From Wenyingzhuangia sp. 2_MG-2023 (GTDB lineage Bacteria; Bacteroidota; Bacteroidia; Flavobacteriales; Flavobacteriaceae), in the NCBI RefSeq assembly GCF_030548295.1, contig NZ_JAUOSB010000001.1, positions 310,001 to 374,000 on the forward strand: a stretch of DNA of 64,000 nucleotides. The letters run 5' to 3'. Positions 56,440-64,000 of this stretch are shown in pieces. Position 1 is the first letter of the stretch. Each line of letters begins with the position of its first letter. The notes under the pieces were generated by a model. It worked only from the letters and a program-made list of their open reading frames with translations, ran no database searches and was not told the origin of the DNA. A program made the position numbers and the translations under genes.

Positions 56440-57840
56440 ATGAAAAAATTATTACTACTAGTTCTGGTATTGGTTTTTGTAAACTCCAATGCACAAGATA
56501 AAAATCGTCCATGGGCCATAGGAGTTGGTATTAACGGAATTGACTTAACTCACTATGGAATTGACAATGTAGGTCAGCAATTCAAAGACTACATAACTGT
56601 AAACGACTTAAATGTAATTCCTGTATTAAGTAGAATTTATGTAGCTAAATACATAGGAAAAGGATTTTCTTTAGACTTAGCAGGTTCTATTAACAAAATT
56701 GACAAAGGAGCTCATTATGAACCCTTAGAAGAAAAAACATACTATTCTTTAGATTTAGGTGTTAGATATGATGTAAACAATTTAATTGGAGAAACAGGAT
56801 GGTTTGATCCTTATGTAAAATTTGCTGCTGGTACTGCATGGTTAGATGGTAACGCTTTGGCAGCTCTTTCTCCTGGTTTAGGTTTTAACACTTGGTTTAA
56901 TGACAAGATTGGATTGAATTTTGAAACTGCTTACAAGTCAAGTGCTATCTTTAAAAATGATGGAGATAGTGATTTGGTATATGCATTTGATATTAAAAAC
57001 TACCACTTCCAACACTCTATATCTTTAGTTTACAAGTTTGGAGCAAAAGACGCTGATAAAGATGGTGTTCCTGACAAAGAAGATTTATGTCCTGAGATTG
57101 CTGGATCTAAAGAATTCTTTGGTTGTCCTGATACAGATGGTGATGGTATTGTTGATAAAGATGATTCTTGTCCTGAATTAGCTGGAACTGCAAAAACAAA
57201 AGGTTGTCCTGATAGTGATGGTGATGGTGTTGCTGACAAAGACGATGCTTGTCCACAACTAGCTGGAAAAGCTACTTTAAAAGGTTGTCCTGATACTGAC
57301 GGAGACGGTGTTGCTGATAAAGATGATGCTTGTCCTGGTACTGCAGGAGCAATTGACGGAGGAGGTTGCCCTGATAGTGATGGTGATGGTGTTGCTGACA
57401 AAGATGACAATTGTCCTAATGAAGTTGGACTTACATCTAACAACGGATGCCCTGAAAACTTATCATTAGACTCTGAAGGAGTAACTAAAGTAAAAGGTGA
57501 TTTGATTAAAACTGTAGAATTCAACTTTGGAACTTATACTTTCAAAGCTGGTGTTGCAAAAAGATTAGATGAAGTAATTGCTCAATTAAATGAGTCTGAC
57601 ATCATTGGTTTGTTTGTAGAAGGTCATTCTGATAGTACTGGTCCTGCTGCTTACAATGTTAAATTATCTCAACAGAGAGCAGATGCTGTAGCAGATTACT
57701 TTATCTCTAAAGGTATCGAGAAATCTCGTTTGGTTATCATGGGATACGGTGAAACAAAACCATTAGAAAGCAACAATACCTCTAAAGGTAGAGCTGAAAA
57801 TAGAAGAGTTGAAATTTCAATCTTAGAATTGAAAAAATAA
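56440..57840 (+). CDS. OmpA-family outer-membrane protein with five thrombospondin type 3 repeats
   Basis: This 466-residue envelope protein has a signal peptide (1-19, ending NSNAQ) and an N-terminal beta-barrel (about 20-200). Five calcium-binding TSP3 repeats of 27 residues follow (DxDGDGVxDKxDxCP pattern, 57049-57453). The C-terminal OmpA domain binds peptidoglycan (VEGHSDSTGPAAYNVKLS, SQQRADAVADYF, GRAENRRVEI). It would tether the outer membrane to the wall. A paralogue follows 372 bases downstream. This gene has its own promoter and terminator, so it splits the AddA-like and AddB-like genes. Confidence 0.93.
   Translation: MKKLLLLVLVLVFVNSNAQDKNRPWAIGVGINGIDLTHYGIDNVGQQFKDYITVNDLNVIPVLSRIYVAKYIGKGFSLDLAGSINKIDKGAHYEPLEEKTYYSLDLGVRYDVNNLIGETGWFDPYVKFAAGTAWLDGNALAALSPGLGFNTWFNDKIGLNFETAYKSSAIFKNDGDSDLVYAFDIKNYHFQHSISLVYKFGAKDADKDGVPDKEDLCPEIAGSKEFFGCPDTDGDGIVDKDDSCPELAGTAKTKGCPDSDGDGVADKDDACPQLAGKATLKGCPDTDGDGVADKDDACPGTAGAIDGGGCPDSDGDGVADKDDNCPNEVGLTSNNGCPENLSLDSEGVTKVKGDLIKTVEFNFGTYTFKAGVAKRLDEVIAQLNESDIIGLFVEGHSDSTGPAAYNVKLSQQRADAVADYFISKGIEKSRLVIMGYGETKPLESNNTSKGRAENRRVEISILELKK
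57049..57453 (+). repeat. Five tandem 81-bp units encoding TSP3 repeats
   Basis: Five in-frame units of exactly 81 bases encode DxDxDGxxDKxDxCP...GCP. Units three to five are very alike in DNA (GATGGTGATGGTGTTGCTGA recurs), so copy number could vary by slippage or recombination. Confidence 0.85.
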
Positions 57841-57860
57841 AACTTATATAATTCAAAATC

Positions 57861-57889
57861 AAAACCCGCTCAATGAGCGGGTTTTTTTA
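57861..57889 (+). terminator. Terminator of the first OmpA/TSP3 gene
   Basis: The arms AAAACCCGCT and AGCGGGTTTT surround a short loop and are followed by a T-run. Confidence 0.92.
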
Positions 57890-58212
57890 TACTTCATAAT
57901 GTCCTGATTCTAAAAACATCATACACAGCTATTTAGGAACTAAAAAATAAACTCTACCAAGTAACATTTAGAGTTTCACAATAAATTTTGAATCAAAAAA
58001 TAATACAATTGAGAAATCATGTTTTTTTCAAACGTAAAGATTTCACATTTTTCACATACACACATTGTATATTTTTAAAAAAACAATGATTTTATCATGA
58101 AATAAGAAGCAAAACTATCATTTAATTATTTTACTGATTTAAGAATTAAAATATAAAAAACAGGTAGTTTGTTTTTTATATTTATACAAGTAGAATCTAA
58201 CTTTTAACTGAA
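57890..58212. other. AT-rich intergenic stretch between the two OmpA genes
   Basis: No coding frame or tRNA-like fold is seen. One moderate hairpin (AAACTCTA/TAGAGTTT, 57949-57976, 12-base loop) has no T-run. The rest is very AT-rich leader-type sequence before the second OmpA gene, with no clear TAnnTTTG box. Confidence 0.6.
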
Positions 58213-59571
58213 ATGAAACAAAAATTAACACTTCTTTTCTTGGTCATTATTTCTTTGCAAAACTATGCCCAAGACAAATTGAAACCATGGTCTGCTGGTA
58301 TCGGTATCAACACCGTAGATATATCTCCGTATACTATTTCGCTATTTGGAGATCAGTTTGCTAATGATTATTTAAACCCTTTTACAGACACAAATACCTT
58401 CCCGTTTTTTAGTAGAGTCTTTATAACTCGTTATTTAAATAAGAACTTTACTTTAGATTTAGCTTTGGCTTACAATAAGTTAAAAAAACAATATGGAGAT
58501 TCGGAAGTTTTGGATGATTTGAATTATTTATCTGGAGATCTTGGTGTAAGATATGACATCAACAACATTATAGGAAAAACAGGGTGGTTTGACCCCTATG
58601 CAAAGTTAGGTGCTGGTTTGTTATTGGTTGATGGGAATGACATGAGCATACCTTTACTAGGAGGTTTGGGATTCAATATTTGGTTTAATGATGTATTAGG
58701 ATTAAATATTGAAACAAATTACAAGTCAAGCTCTCTATTTGGAACATCTAGTATTGCTACAGTAAAAGGTGTTGGAGATTACCATTTTCAACACGCTATT
58801 TCTTTGGTATACAAATTCGGAGCAAAAGACAAAGACAAAGATGGTGTTCCTGACAAAGAAGATGTATGCCCTGAAGAATCAGGTTCTGAAAAAATGAATG
58901 GTTGTCCTGATTTAGATGGCGACGAAGTTATTGATAAAGAAGACAAATGTCCCGAAACACCAGGTACTCAAGAATTATTTGGCTGTCCTGAAGAAAAAGA
59001 TCAGGACAATGATGGTGTTCCTGATAAAATAGATAAATGCCTTGAGTTGGCAGGTTCTAGCAAAACTTTAGGATGCCCTGATTCAGATAACGATGGAATT
59101 GCTGATGACATTGATAAGTGTCCAACAATAGCAGGTCCTAAAGAAAATGAAGGATGCCCTGAACCAGAAGCATTAAGTTTGTCAGATTCTGATGCTGCTA
59201 ATTATTTAAAATTAAAGGGAAAACAACTTCAAACTATTCAATTTAAATTTGGTGCAATTGCAATAGAACATAGTGTCCAAGAAAAACTAAATGATATTGT
59301 TAAAATGTTATTAGAAGATGAATCTAAAGTTGCCGGATTGTATGTAGAAGGACACACTGATAGTGTTGGAGCGGCTAGTTTCAATATGAAATTATCAAAA
59401 CAAAGAGCTGAATCTATTGCTCAATACATCGTTGATCAAGGAATTGACAGGTCTAGATTATATGTTCTGTGTTTTGGAGAAACTATGCCTATAGCAACAA
59501 ATACAACTACTGAGGGTAGGGCTAAAAACAGAAGGGTTGAAGTTTCTATACTTGTTCTGAAAAGAAATTAA
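58213..59571 (+). CDS. OmpA-family outer-membrane protein with four TSP3 repeats (paralogue)
   Basis: This 452-residue tandem paralogue of the preceding protein has a signal peptide (ending NYAQ), an N-terminal barrel (about 20-205) and four TSP3 repeats. The repeats are less regular than in the first copy; one starts EEKDQDNDGVPDKIDKC, and the second has DGDEVIDKED in place of DGDGVxDKxD. The C-terminal OmpA domain follows (VEGHTDSVGAASFNMKLS, GRAKNRRVEV). The paired genes share barrel motifs such as YDVNN/YDINN and TGWFDPY, so they arose by duplication. It has its own terminator. Confidence 0.92.
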   Translation: MKQKLTLLFLVIISLQNYAQDKLKPWSAGIGINTVDISPYTISLFGDQFANDYLNPFTDTNTFPFFSRVFITRYLNKNFTLDLALAYNKLKKQYGDSEVLDDLNYLSGDLGVRYDINNIIGKTGWFDPYAKLGAGLLLVDGNDMSIPLLGGLGFNIWFNDVLGLNIETNYKSSSLFGTSSIATVKGVGDYHFQHAISLVYKFGAKDKDKDGVPDKEDVCPEESGSEKMNGCPDLDGDEVIDKEDKCPETPGTQELFGCPEEKDQDNDGVPDKIDKCLELAGSSKTLGCPDSDNDGIADDIDKCPTIAGPKENEGCPEPEALSLSDSDAANYLKLKGKQLQTIQFKFGAIAIEHSVQEKLNDIVKMLLEDESKVAGLYVEGHTDSVGAASFNMKLSKQRAESIAQYIVDQGIDRSRLYVLCFGETMPIATNTTTEGRAKNRRVEVSILVLKRN

Positions 59572-59592
59572 AGAATCAATCTTACAACAATT

Positions 59593-59622
59593 AAAAACCC
59601 CGCAAAACTAGCGGGGTTTTTT
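59593..59622 (+). terminator. Terminator of the second OmpA/TSP3 gene
   Basis: The arms AAAACCCCGC and GCGGGGTTTT surround a seven-base loop, with Ts continuing after the stem. Confidence 0.92.
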
Positions 59623-59718
59623 ATGCCCTAATGTTACTGTTGTAATAAATAGATAAGTTATATCTTTATCATTGCTATTAATAACCGCTAAAAGAGCAAG
59701 CGGTTTTCTTAAAAATCT

Positions 59719-62469
59719 ATGGAAACTTTCTTACAAGAAACAGCACAAGCTATTATAAATAGGAATACAGATTTTAAAAATATTATTTGTGTACTCCCCA
59801 GTGAACGAGCTGGAATCTATTTAAAAGAAGCTTTAAAAAACAAGTCAATAGGAAAAGCTATTTTTTTACCTAAAATAATCAGTATTGAGAAGTTCATCAA
59901 AGAAATTTCAGAAATAGAAAGCATGGATCAAGTCTCCTTGGTTTTTGAATTGTTTCATGTATATAAAAAGCACTGTAAAAAGAATCAGTTAGATACTTTT
60001 GAGAGATTTATAGGCTGGGCAACAATTGCTATTCAAGATTTTAACGAAATAGATAGACACTTAGTAAAGGCTGATGAAATTTTTAGTTATTTAACAGACA
60101 TCCAAAAAATAAAGGATTGGTCTCCAGAAAAAGATGAGACTACTCCCACCATTAAAAACTATATGAGTTTTGTGGAAGATTTGCACGTGTACTACCAAGA
60201 ACTAAACAAGGTTTTACAACAAAAGAAATCAGGTTATCAAGGATTGATTTATCGTGAAGCTTATCATAAATGTGAAGAATATCTTAATAATCATGATGAT
60301 GAAATTTTTTATTTTATAGGTTTCAATGCATTGAACAAAGCTGAAGAGAAGATTTTTAATCTTTTTTTAGACAAGGAACACAACCACATTTATTGGGATA
60401 TTGATAGTTATTACTTTGACGGCAAACACGAAGCAGGTACTTTTGTTCGAATTTTTTTTAATGAATGGGATTGTTTAAAAAACGAAGACAGAAAAAACTG
60501 GATACATTCTAACTTCAAACAAAAAAAGAACATTCGGGTACTGGGTAGTTCCTTAAATGTTACAGGAATTAAGGCAGTTAGCTCTTTTTTAGGGAAAGAT
60601 TTAGACCCTAAAGAAACTGCAATGGTATTGGCAGAAGAATCTTTGTTGCCTGTGGTGTTAAATTCAATTCCAGAAGAAGTAAAAAAAGTAAACATTACTA
60701 TGGGGTATTCTCTTAGTAACATTCCACTTTCGGGCTTATTTCAATCTTTATTTGAGCTCCATTTAAACAAACAAAAATTAGGAAAAAATGCATTTTATTA
60801 CAAAGATGTTTTATCTTTTTTAAGGCACCCTTACCTTAACAAGGTGACTGAAAACAAACTAAACTCTATAATCCAGAATATTGTTAAAAATAATTTGGTT
60901 TTTCTTTCTGAAGAAATGATGTCTACTTTTTTTAAAGACTCTAAGATTGAAATTTCTCTTTCAAATTTATTTTTGTTAAAAGATGATGTGTCTACTTTTC
61001 TCCAAAAAATTATTGAATTTCTAGATTTTTTAAATAAAAAATTAGAGGGAATTGAGTTATTATATGTTGAAGGATACAGAAAAGTTTTTCAAGAGATTAT
61101 CAACTTAAACAATCAATATAGTTATATAGATACTTTTAAAGTTTTACACAAAGTATTTAAGAAACTGATTCCTTTAGAAACGGTTGATTTTAGAGGTGAA
61201 GCTTTAGAAGGGATGCAATTGATGGGAATGTTAGAAACTCGTTGTCTAGATTTTAAGAACGTAATTTTAACCTCTGTGAATGAGGGAGTTTTACCCTCTG
61301 GAAAAAGTGAAAGATCCTTCATCTCTTTTGAAGTAAAAAAACATTTTAAAATGCCTACTTATTTGGCCAAAGATGCTATTTTCTCATATCATTTTTACCG
61401 ATTGATACAAAGAGCCGAAAACATTTATTTGTTATACAATACACAAACGGATGATTTTGGTGGTGGTGAAATGAGTCGTTTCTTAACCCAGTTGATGCTA
61501 GATAAAGAAGACGAAATTACATATCAGAATGTAGTTTCTAACACAAATGAAAATGATCATAGAACTAAAGAAATAGAAAAAACACCCAAAGTGATGGAAG
61601 CTCTTTTTACCTATTTTAAAAAAGGAGCCTCCCCTAGTAGAATTACAGAGTACATGAACGATCCCTGGGAATTTTATCAAAAAATGGTATTAAAAATTCG
61701 TGAAACAGACAAGGTTGAAGAAGAAGTTGCACACAACACTTTGGGAACTATTGTTCATGATTCTTTAGAGTTTTTATATCAACCCTATTTGAATAAAATA
61801 TTGATTCCTAACGATATTCTAGACATGAAAACCAATGCTACTAAAATGGTTTCAGAAAAGTTTAGAGAACATTTTAAAGAAGGAGATATAACCACGGGAA
61901 AAAACAAATTGATTTTTGAAGTTGCCAAACAATTTGTATTGAACTTTTTAAATAATGAGTTGAATGAAATTCAAGCAGGTAAAGAAATCATCGTTAAAGA
62001 ACTAGAAACAGATTGTAATGTTCAATTTACAACACCTAACGGACATCAAATAGCTTTGAGAGGAAAGATAGATAGAGTAGATGAAGTAAATGGAGTACGC
62101 AGAATTGTTGATTACAAAACAGGAAAAGTAGAAGCAAAAGATTTAAAACTAAGTGATATTTCTTTAGCAACCTCAGATTACAAATACCATAAAATAGTTC
62201 AAGTAATGACCTATATGTTGTTGTATAGTACTACTCAAAATTTGGAGGTTGATAAGATGGAGTTACAAGCGGGGATTTATTCCTTCAAAAACTTAAAAGC
62301 TGGATTTTTAGCTATGAATTTTTCAGAAACATACAAGAAAGAGCATTCAATCACAAAAGCACATATCGAATCGTTTAAAATGAGTTTGTTGACTATGATT
62401 GATGAGATTCTAGACAACAAACTTACTTTTGTAGAAAATATTGATCGAAAATTTAAAAAAGAAGCATAA
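59719..62469 (+). CDS. AddB-like PD-(D/E)XK nuclease
   Basis: This 916-residue protein resembles AddB, the partner of AddA in double-strand-break processing. The N-terminal part is helicase-like but lacks a P-loop: the usual Walker A position reads CVLPSERAGIYLKEALKN. The C-terminal nuclease has SPSRITEYMNDPWEFYQ, ALRGKIDRVDE and RRIVDYKTGKV (Asp and Lys of the active site). The four iron-sulfur cysteines that flank the nuclease in Bacillus AddB are not seen; the final ~180 residues hold a single Cys. It is followed two bases later by the hydrolase gene. Confidence 0.85.
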   Translation: METFLQETAQAIINRNTDFKNIICVLPSERAGIYLKEALKNKSIGKAIFLPKIISIEKFIKEISEIESMDQVSLVFELFHVYKKHCKKNQLDTFERFIGWATIAIQDFNEIDRHLVKADEIFSYLTDIQKIKDWSPEKDETTPTIKNYMSFVEDLHVYYQELNKVLQQKKSGYQGLIYREAYHKCEEYLNNHDDEIFYFIGFNALNKAEEKIFNLFLDKEHNHIYWDIDSYYFDGKHEAGTFVRIFFNEWDCLKNEDRKNWIHSNFKQKKNIRVLGSSLNVTGIKAVSSFLGKDLDPKETAMVLAEESLLPVVLNSIPEEVKKVNITMGYSLSNIPLSGLFQSLFELHLNKQKLGKNAFYYKDVLSFLRHPYLNKVTENKLNSIIQNIVKNNLVFLSEEMMSTFFKDSKIEISLSNLFLLKDDVSTFLQKIIEFLDFLNKKLEGIELLYVEGYRKVFQEIINLNNQYSYIDTFKVLHKVFKKLIPLETVDFRGEALEGMQLMGMLETRCLDFKNVILTSVNEGVLPSGKSERSFISFEVKKHFKMPTYLAKDAIFSYHFYRLIQRAENIYLLYNTQTDDFGGGEMSRFLTQLMLDKEDEITYQNVVSNTNENDHRTKEIEKTPKVMEALFTYFKKGASPSRITEYMNDPWEFYQKMVLKIRETDKVEEEVAHNTLGTIVHDSLEFLYQPYLNKILIPNDILDMKTNATKMVSEKFREHFKEGDITTGKNKLIFEVAKQFVLNFLNNELNEIQAGKEIIVKELETDCNVQFTTPNGHQIALRGKIDRVDEVNGVRRIVDYKTGKVEAKDLKLSDISLATSDYKYHKIVQVMTYMLLYSTTQNLEVDKMELQAGIYSFKNLKAGFLAMNFSETYKKEHSITKAHIESFKMSLLTMIDEILDNKLTFVENIDRKFKKEA

Positions 62470-62471
62470 AT

Positions 62472-63317
62472 ATGGTTCATAAAAATATTCAAATAGCAGG
62501 ACTGCATCAAAAACCTATTTTAACGGACATACATTACACTAAAAATAATCAGAAAAAAGGAATTGTAATTTTTTGCCATGGCTACAAAGGTTACAAAGAC
62601 TGGGGAGCTTGGAATTTGATGGCTACGGAATTTGCCAAACAAAATTTCTTTTTTGTAAAGTTTAGTTTTTCGCATAGTGGAGGTACCGTAAAACAACCAA
62701 TAGATTTCCCTGATTTGAAAGCTTTTGGTCAAAATTCATACACCAAAGAACTGGATGATTTACAATCTGTAATAGATTTCATTGTCAACCAAGAAGAATT
62801 TGCTGATCAATTGGACACAGAAAATATCACATTGATTGGTCACTCTAGAGGAGGTGGGGTTGTTACACTAAAAACAGGAGAAGATTCCAGAATCAAGAAT
62901 GTTGTTTCTTGGGCAGGTCTTTCAGATTTAGAAGCAAGATTTCCAAAAGGATTCAAACTTTGGTGGTGGAAAATTAGAGGTGTTGGTTATGTGGTAAATG
63001 GAAGGACAAAACAAAAAATGCCTCATTATATTTCATTTTACAAAGATTATGTTCAGAATAAAGAAAGATTCAATATTCAAAAAACAGCACAAAATTTAAA
63101 TGCAAATCATTTGTTGATTCACGGAACCAATGACGAAGTTGTGCTACCTGTAGAGTCAGAAAATGTACACAAATGGAATCCTAAGAGTACATTGGTTTGG
63201 ATAGAAAAAATGAATCATTCTTTAGGATGCTCTCAGCCTTATACAGAGAAAGAAATGCCAGAAGATTTGAAAAAAGTGGTTCAAAAAACAATTGATTTTA
63301 TACATGCGCAATCCTAA
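62472..63317 (+). CDS. Alpha/beta-hydrolase-fold protein, substrate unknown
   Basis: This 281-residue cytoplasmic hydrolase has the nucleophile elbow IGHSRGGG (Ser125), the oxyanion-side HGYKGYKDWGAWN, the catalytic-Asp region IHGTNDEVVLP and the catalytic His in EKMNHSLG. It resembles dienelactone hydrolase- or peptidase-like serine hydrolases, but the substrate cannot be told. ATG 62472 is two bases after the AddB-like stop, and the MATE gene starts 14 bases inside this gene, so the three are probably one operon. Confidence 0.85.
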   Translation: MVHKNIQIAGLHQKPILTDIHYTKNNQKKGIVIFCHGYKGYKDWGAWNLMATEFAKQNFFFVKFSFSHSGGTVKQPIDFPDLKAFGQNSYTKELDDLQSVIDFIVNQEEFADQLDTENITLIGHSRGGGVVTLKTGEDSRIKNVVSWAGLSDLEARFPKGFKLWWWKIRGVGYVVNGRTKQKMPHYISFYKDYVQNKERFNIQKTAQNLNANHLLIHGTNDEVVLPVESENVHKWNPKSTLVWIEKMNHSLGCSQPYTEKEMPEDLKKVVQKTIDFIHAQS

Positions 63318-64000
63318 GCTATCATTCAAGCATATCAATAGCATTGCTGTGCCTGCAATTATTTCGGGAGTTATAGAGCCCATACTTTCTTTAACGGACA
63401 CTGCCGTGGTGGGTAATGTCTCTCTTAATGCCAAAGAGGCATTAGCTGCTGTGGGAATTGCAGGGTCTTTTATTGCCACTCTAGGCTGGGTTTTTACACA
63501 AAGTAAAGTTGCTATTGCCGCTTTGGTTGCTGAATATTTAGGGAAAAAAGAATTGGATAAGATTATGGGTTTGCCAGCGCAAATGATTGGAATTAACATT
63601 GTGCTAGGAACTTTGGTATATGCAATTACCTATTTTGCAACCGTATCTATTTTTAAATGGTACCATGCAGAAGATTTGGTGTTGGAATACACCATTTCGT
63701 ATTACCGAATTAGGGCCTTAGGTTTTCCTTTTCTCTTGTTTATTGTGTCTGTATTTGCCATTTTCAGAGGCTTACAGAATACATTTTGGCCCATGGTGAT
63801 TAGTGCTATTGGAGCAGTATTAAATATAGGATTGGATTTTATATTGGTTTACGGAATTGAAGGATGGATTCCAGCAATGCATGTTGAAGGAGCAGCTTGG
63901 GCTAGTTTGATAGCTCAACTTGTAATGTCTGTTTTAGCATTGATTTTATTGTTTCTAAAAACACCTTTCAGATTAAAAATTCAATGGAAAATTCATCCCG
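63304..64000 (+). CDS. MATE-family exporter, N-terminal part (continues beyond the window)
   Basis: The frame is open from ATG 63304, overlapping the hydrolase stop by 14 bases, to the window edge (232 codons). The segment PAIISGVIEPILSLTDTAVV matches the first helix of DinF/NorM-type multidrug and toxic-compound exporters. Further helices read TLGWVFTQSKVAIAALVAEY, YYRIRALGFPFLLFIVSVFA and GAVLNIGLDFILVYG. These pumps expel organic cations or metabolites using a Na+ or H+ gradient. About six helices are present, roughly half of the protein. Confidence 0.9.
   Translation, partial: MRNPKLSFKHINSIAVPAIISGVIEPILSLTDTAVVGNVSLNAKEALAAVGIAGSFIATLGWVFTQSKVAIAALVAEYLGKKELDKIMGLPAQMIGINIVLGTLVYAITYFATVSIFKWYHAEDLVLEYTISYYRIRALGFPFLLFIVSVFAIFRGLQNTFWPMVISAIGAVLNIGLDFILVYGIEGWIPAMHVEGAAWASLIAQLVMSVLALILLFLKTPFRLKIQWKIHP

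Noticed and set aside
57030-57524. Long open frame on the minus strand across the TSP3 repeats
   Set aside because: It is the antisense of the repetitive GAT/GGT/GCT codons and gives a Ser/Pro-rich low-complexity product. The plus-strand gene is certain.

Overview
The window looks like a chromosomal segment of a marine-type Flavobacteriaceae bacterium (phylum Bacteroidota). Evidence for this: AT-rich DNA (about one third G+C by eye); promoter-like boxes of the Bacteroidota form TAnnTTTG; a SusC-type plug module; a CxxC-plug TonB-dependent receptor; OmpA proteins with thrombospondin type 3 repeats; short leuA and split AddA/AddB-like genes of the kind found in this group. No rRNA, tRNA, CRISPR array, insertion sequence or prophage was seen. 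Genus cannot be told from the sequence alone.

Layout, left to right. 1-3131: end of an ankyrin-repeat gene, a DUF2271 protein with a flavinylation-like motif, and a membrane PepSY/flavodoxin/ferredoxin-reductase fusion, probably an extracytosolic flavin electron-transfer operon. 3328-6717: acs, kdsA and a small outer-membrane barrel. 6785-13375: a 2196-residue alpha-2-macroglobulin-like protein carrying an internal SusC-type plug module, divergent from an Mpl-like murein-peptide ligase. 14898-18602: a short leuA, a helical-repeat protein of unknown role and a divergent TruA-family pseudouridine synthase. 18750-27800: full nhaA, a response regulator/histidine kinase pair, a TolC/adaptor/RND efflux operon, then a truncated second nhaA; the two nhaA 3' ends share a 103-bp perfect direct repeat that brackets the cassette.

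28110-38646: housekeeping genes (rpsO, pnp, glyS, comF-like) mixed with a membrane-anchored MutS-family ATPase, a coiled-coil membrane protein, an Ig-like lipoprotein, a DinB-family protein and an ArsC/Spx-like protein. 38675-43961, all minus strand: a GH16 lipoprotein next to a GntR-regulated galactose operon (regulator, aldose 1-epimerase, galK, galT), consistent with use of galactose released from algal galactans. 44200-45216: recA. 45434-52520: metal uptake, with a TonB-dependent receptor divergent from a DtxR-family regulator and a TroABCD-like ABC transporter whose two permeases both end in winged-helix-like tails; one palindrome lies between the divergent promoters. 52602-64000: a TerB-like protein, an AddA-like helicase-nuclease, two tandem OmpA/TSP3 proteins, an AddB-like nuclease, an alpha/beta hydrolase and the start of a MATE exporter.

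Most gene ends carry clear hairpin terminators, several serving both strands. Three genes (glyS, the gal regulator, the DtxR-family regulator) have the TAnnTTTG box only 4-5 bases before the start codon, which suggests leaderless transcripts. The items most worth following up are the nhaA-bracketed efflux cassette, the alpha-2-macroglobulin/SusC-plug chimera, the winged-helix-tailed metal permeases with their shared operator, and the flavinylation-motif DUF2271 protein beside its likely reductase.
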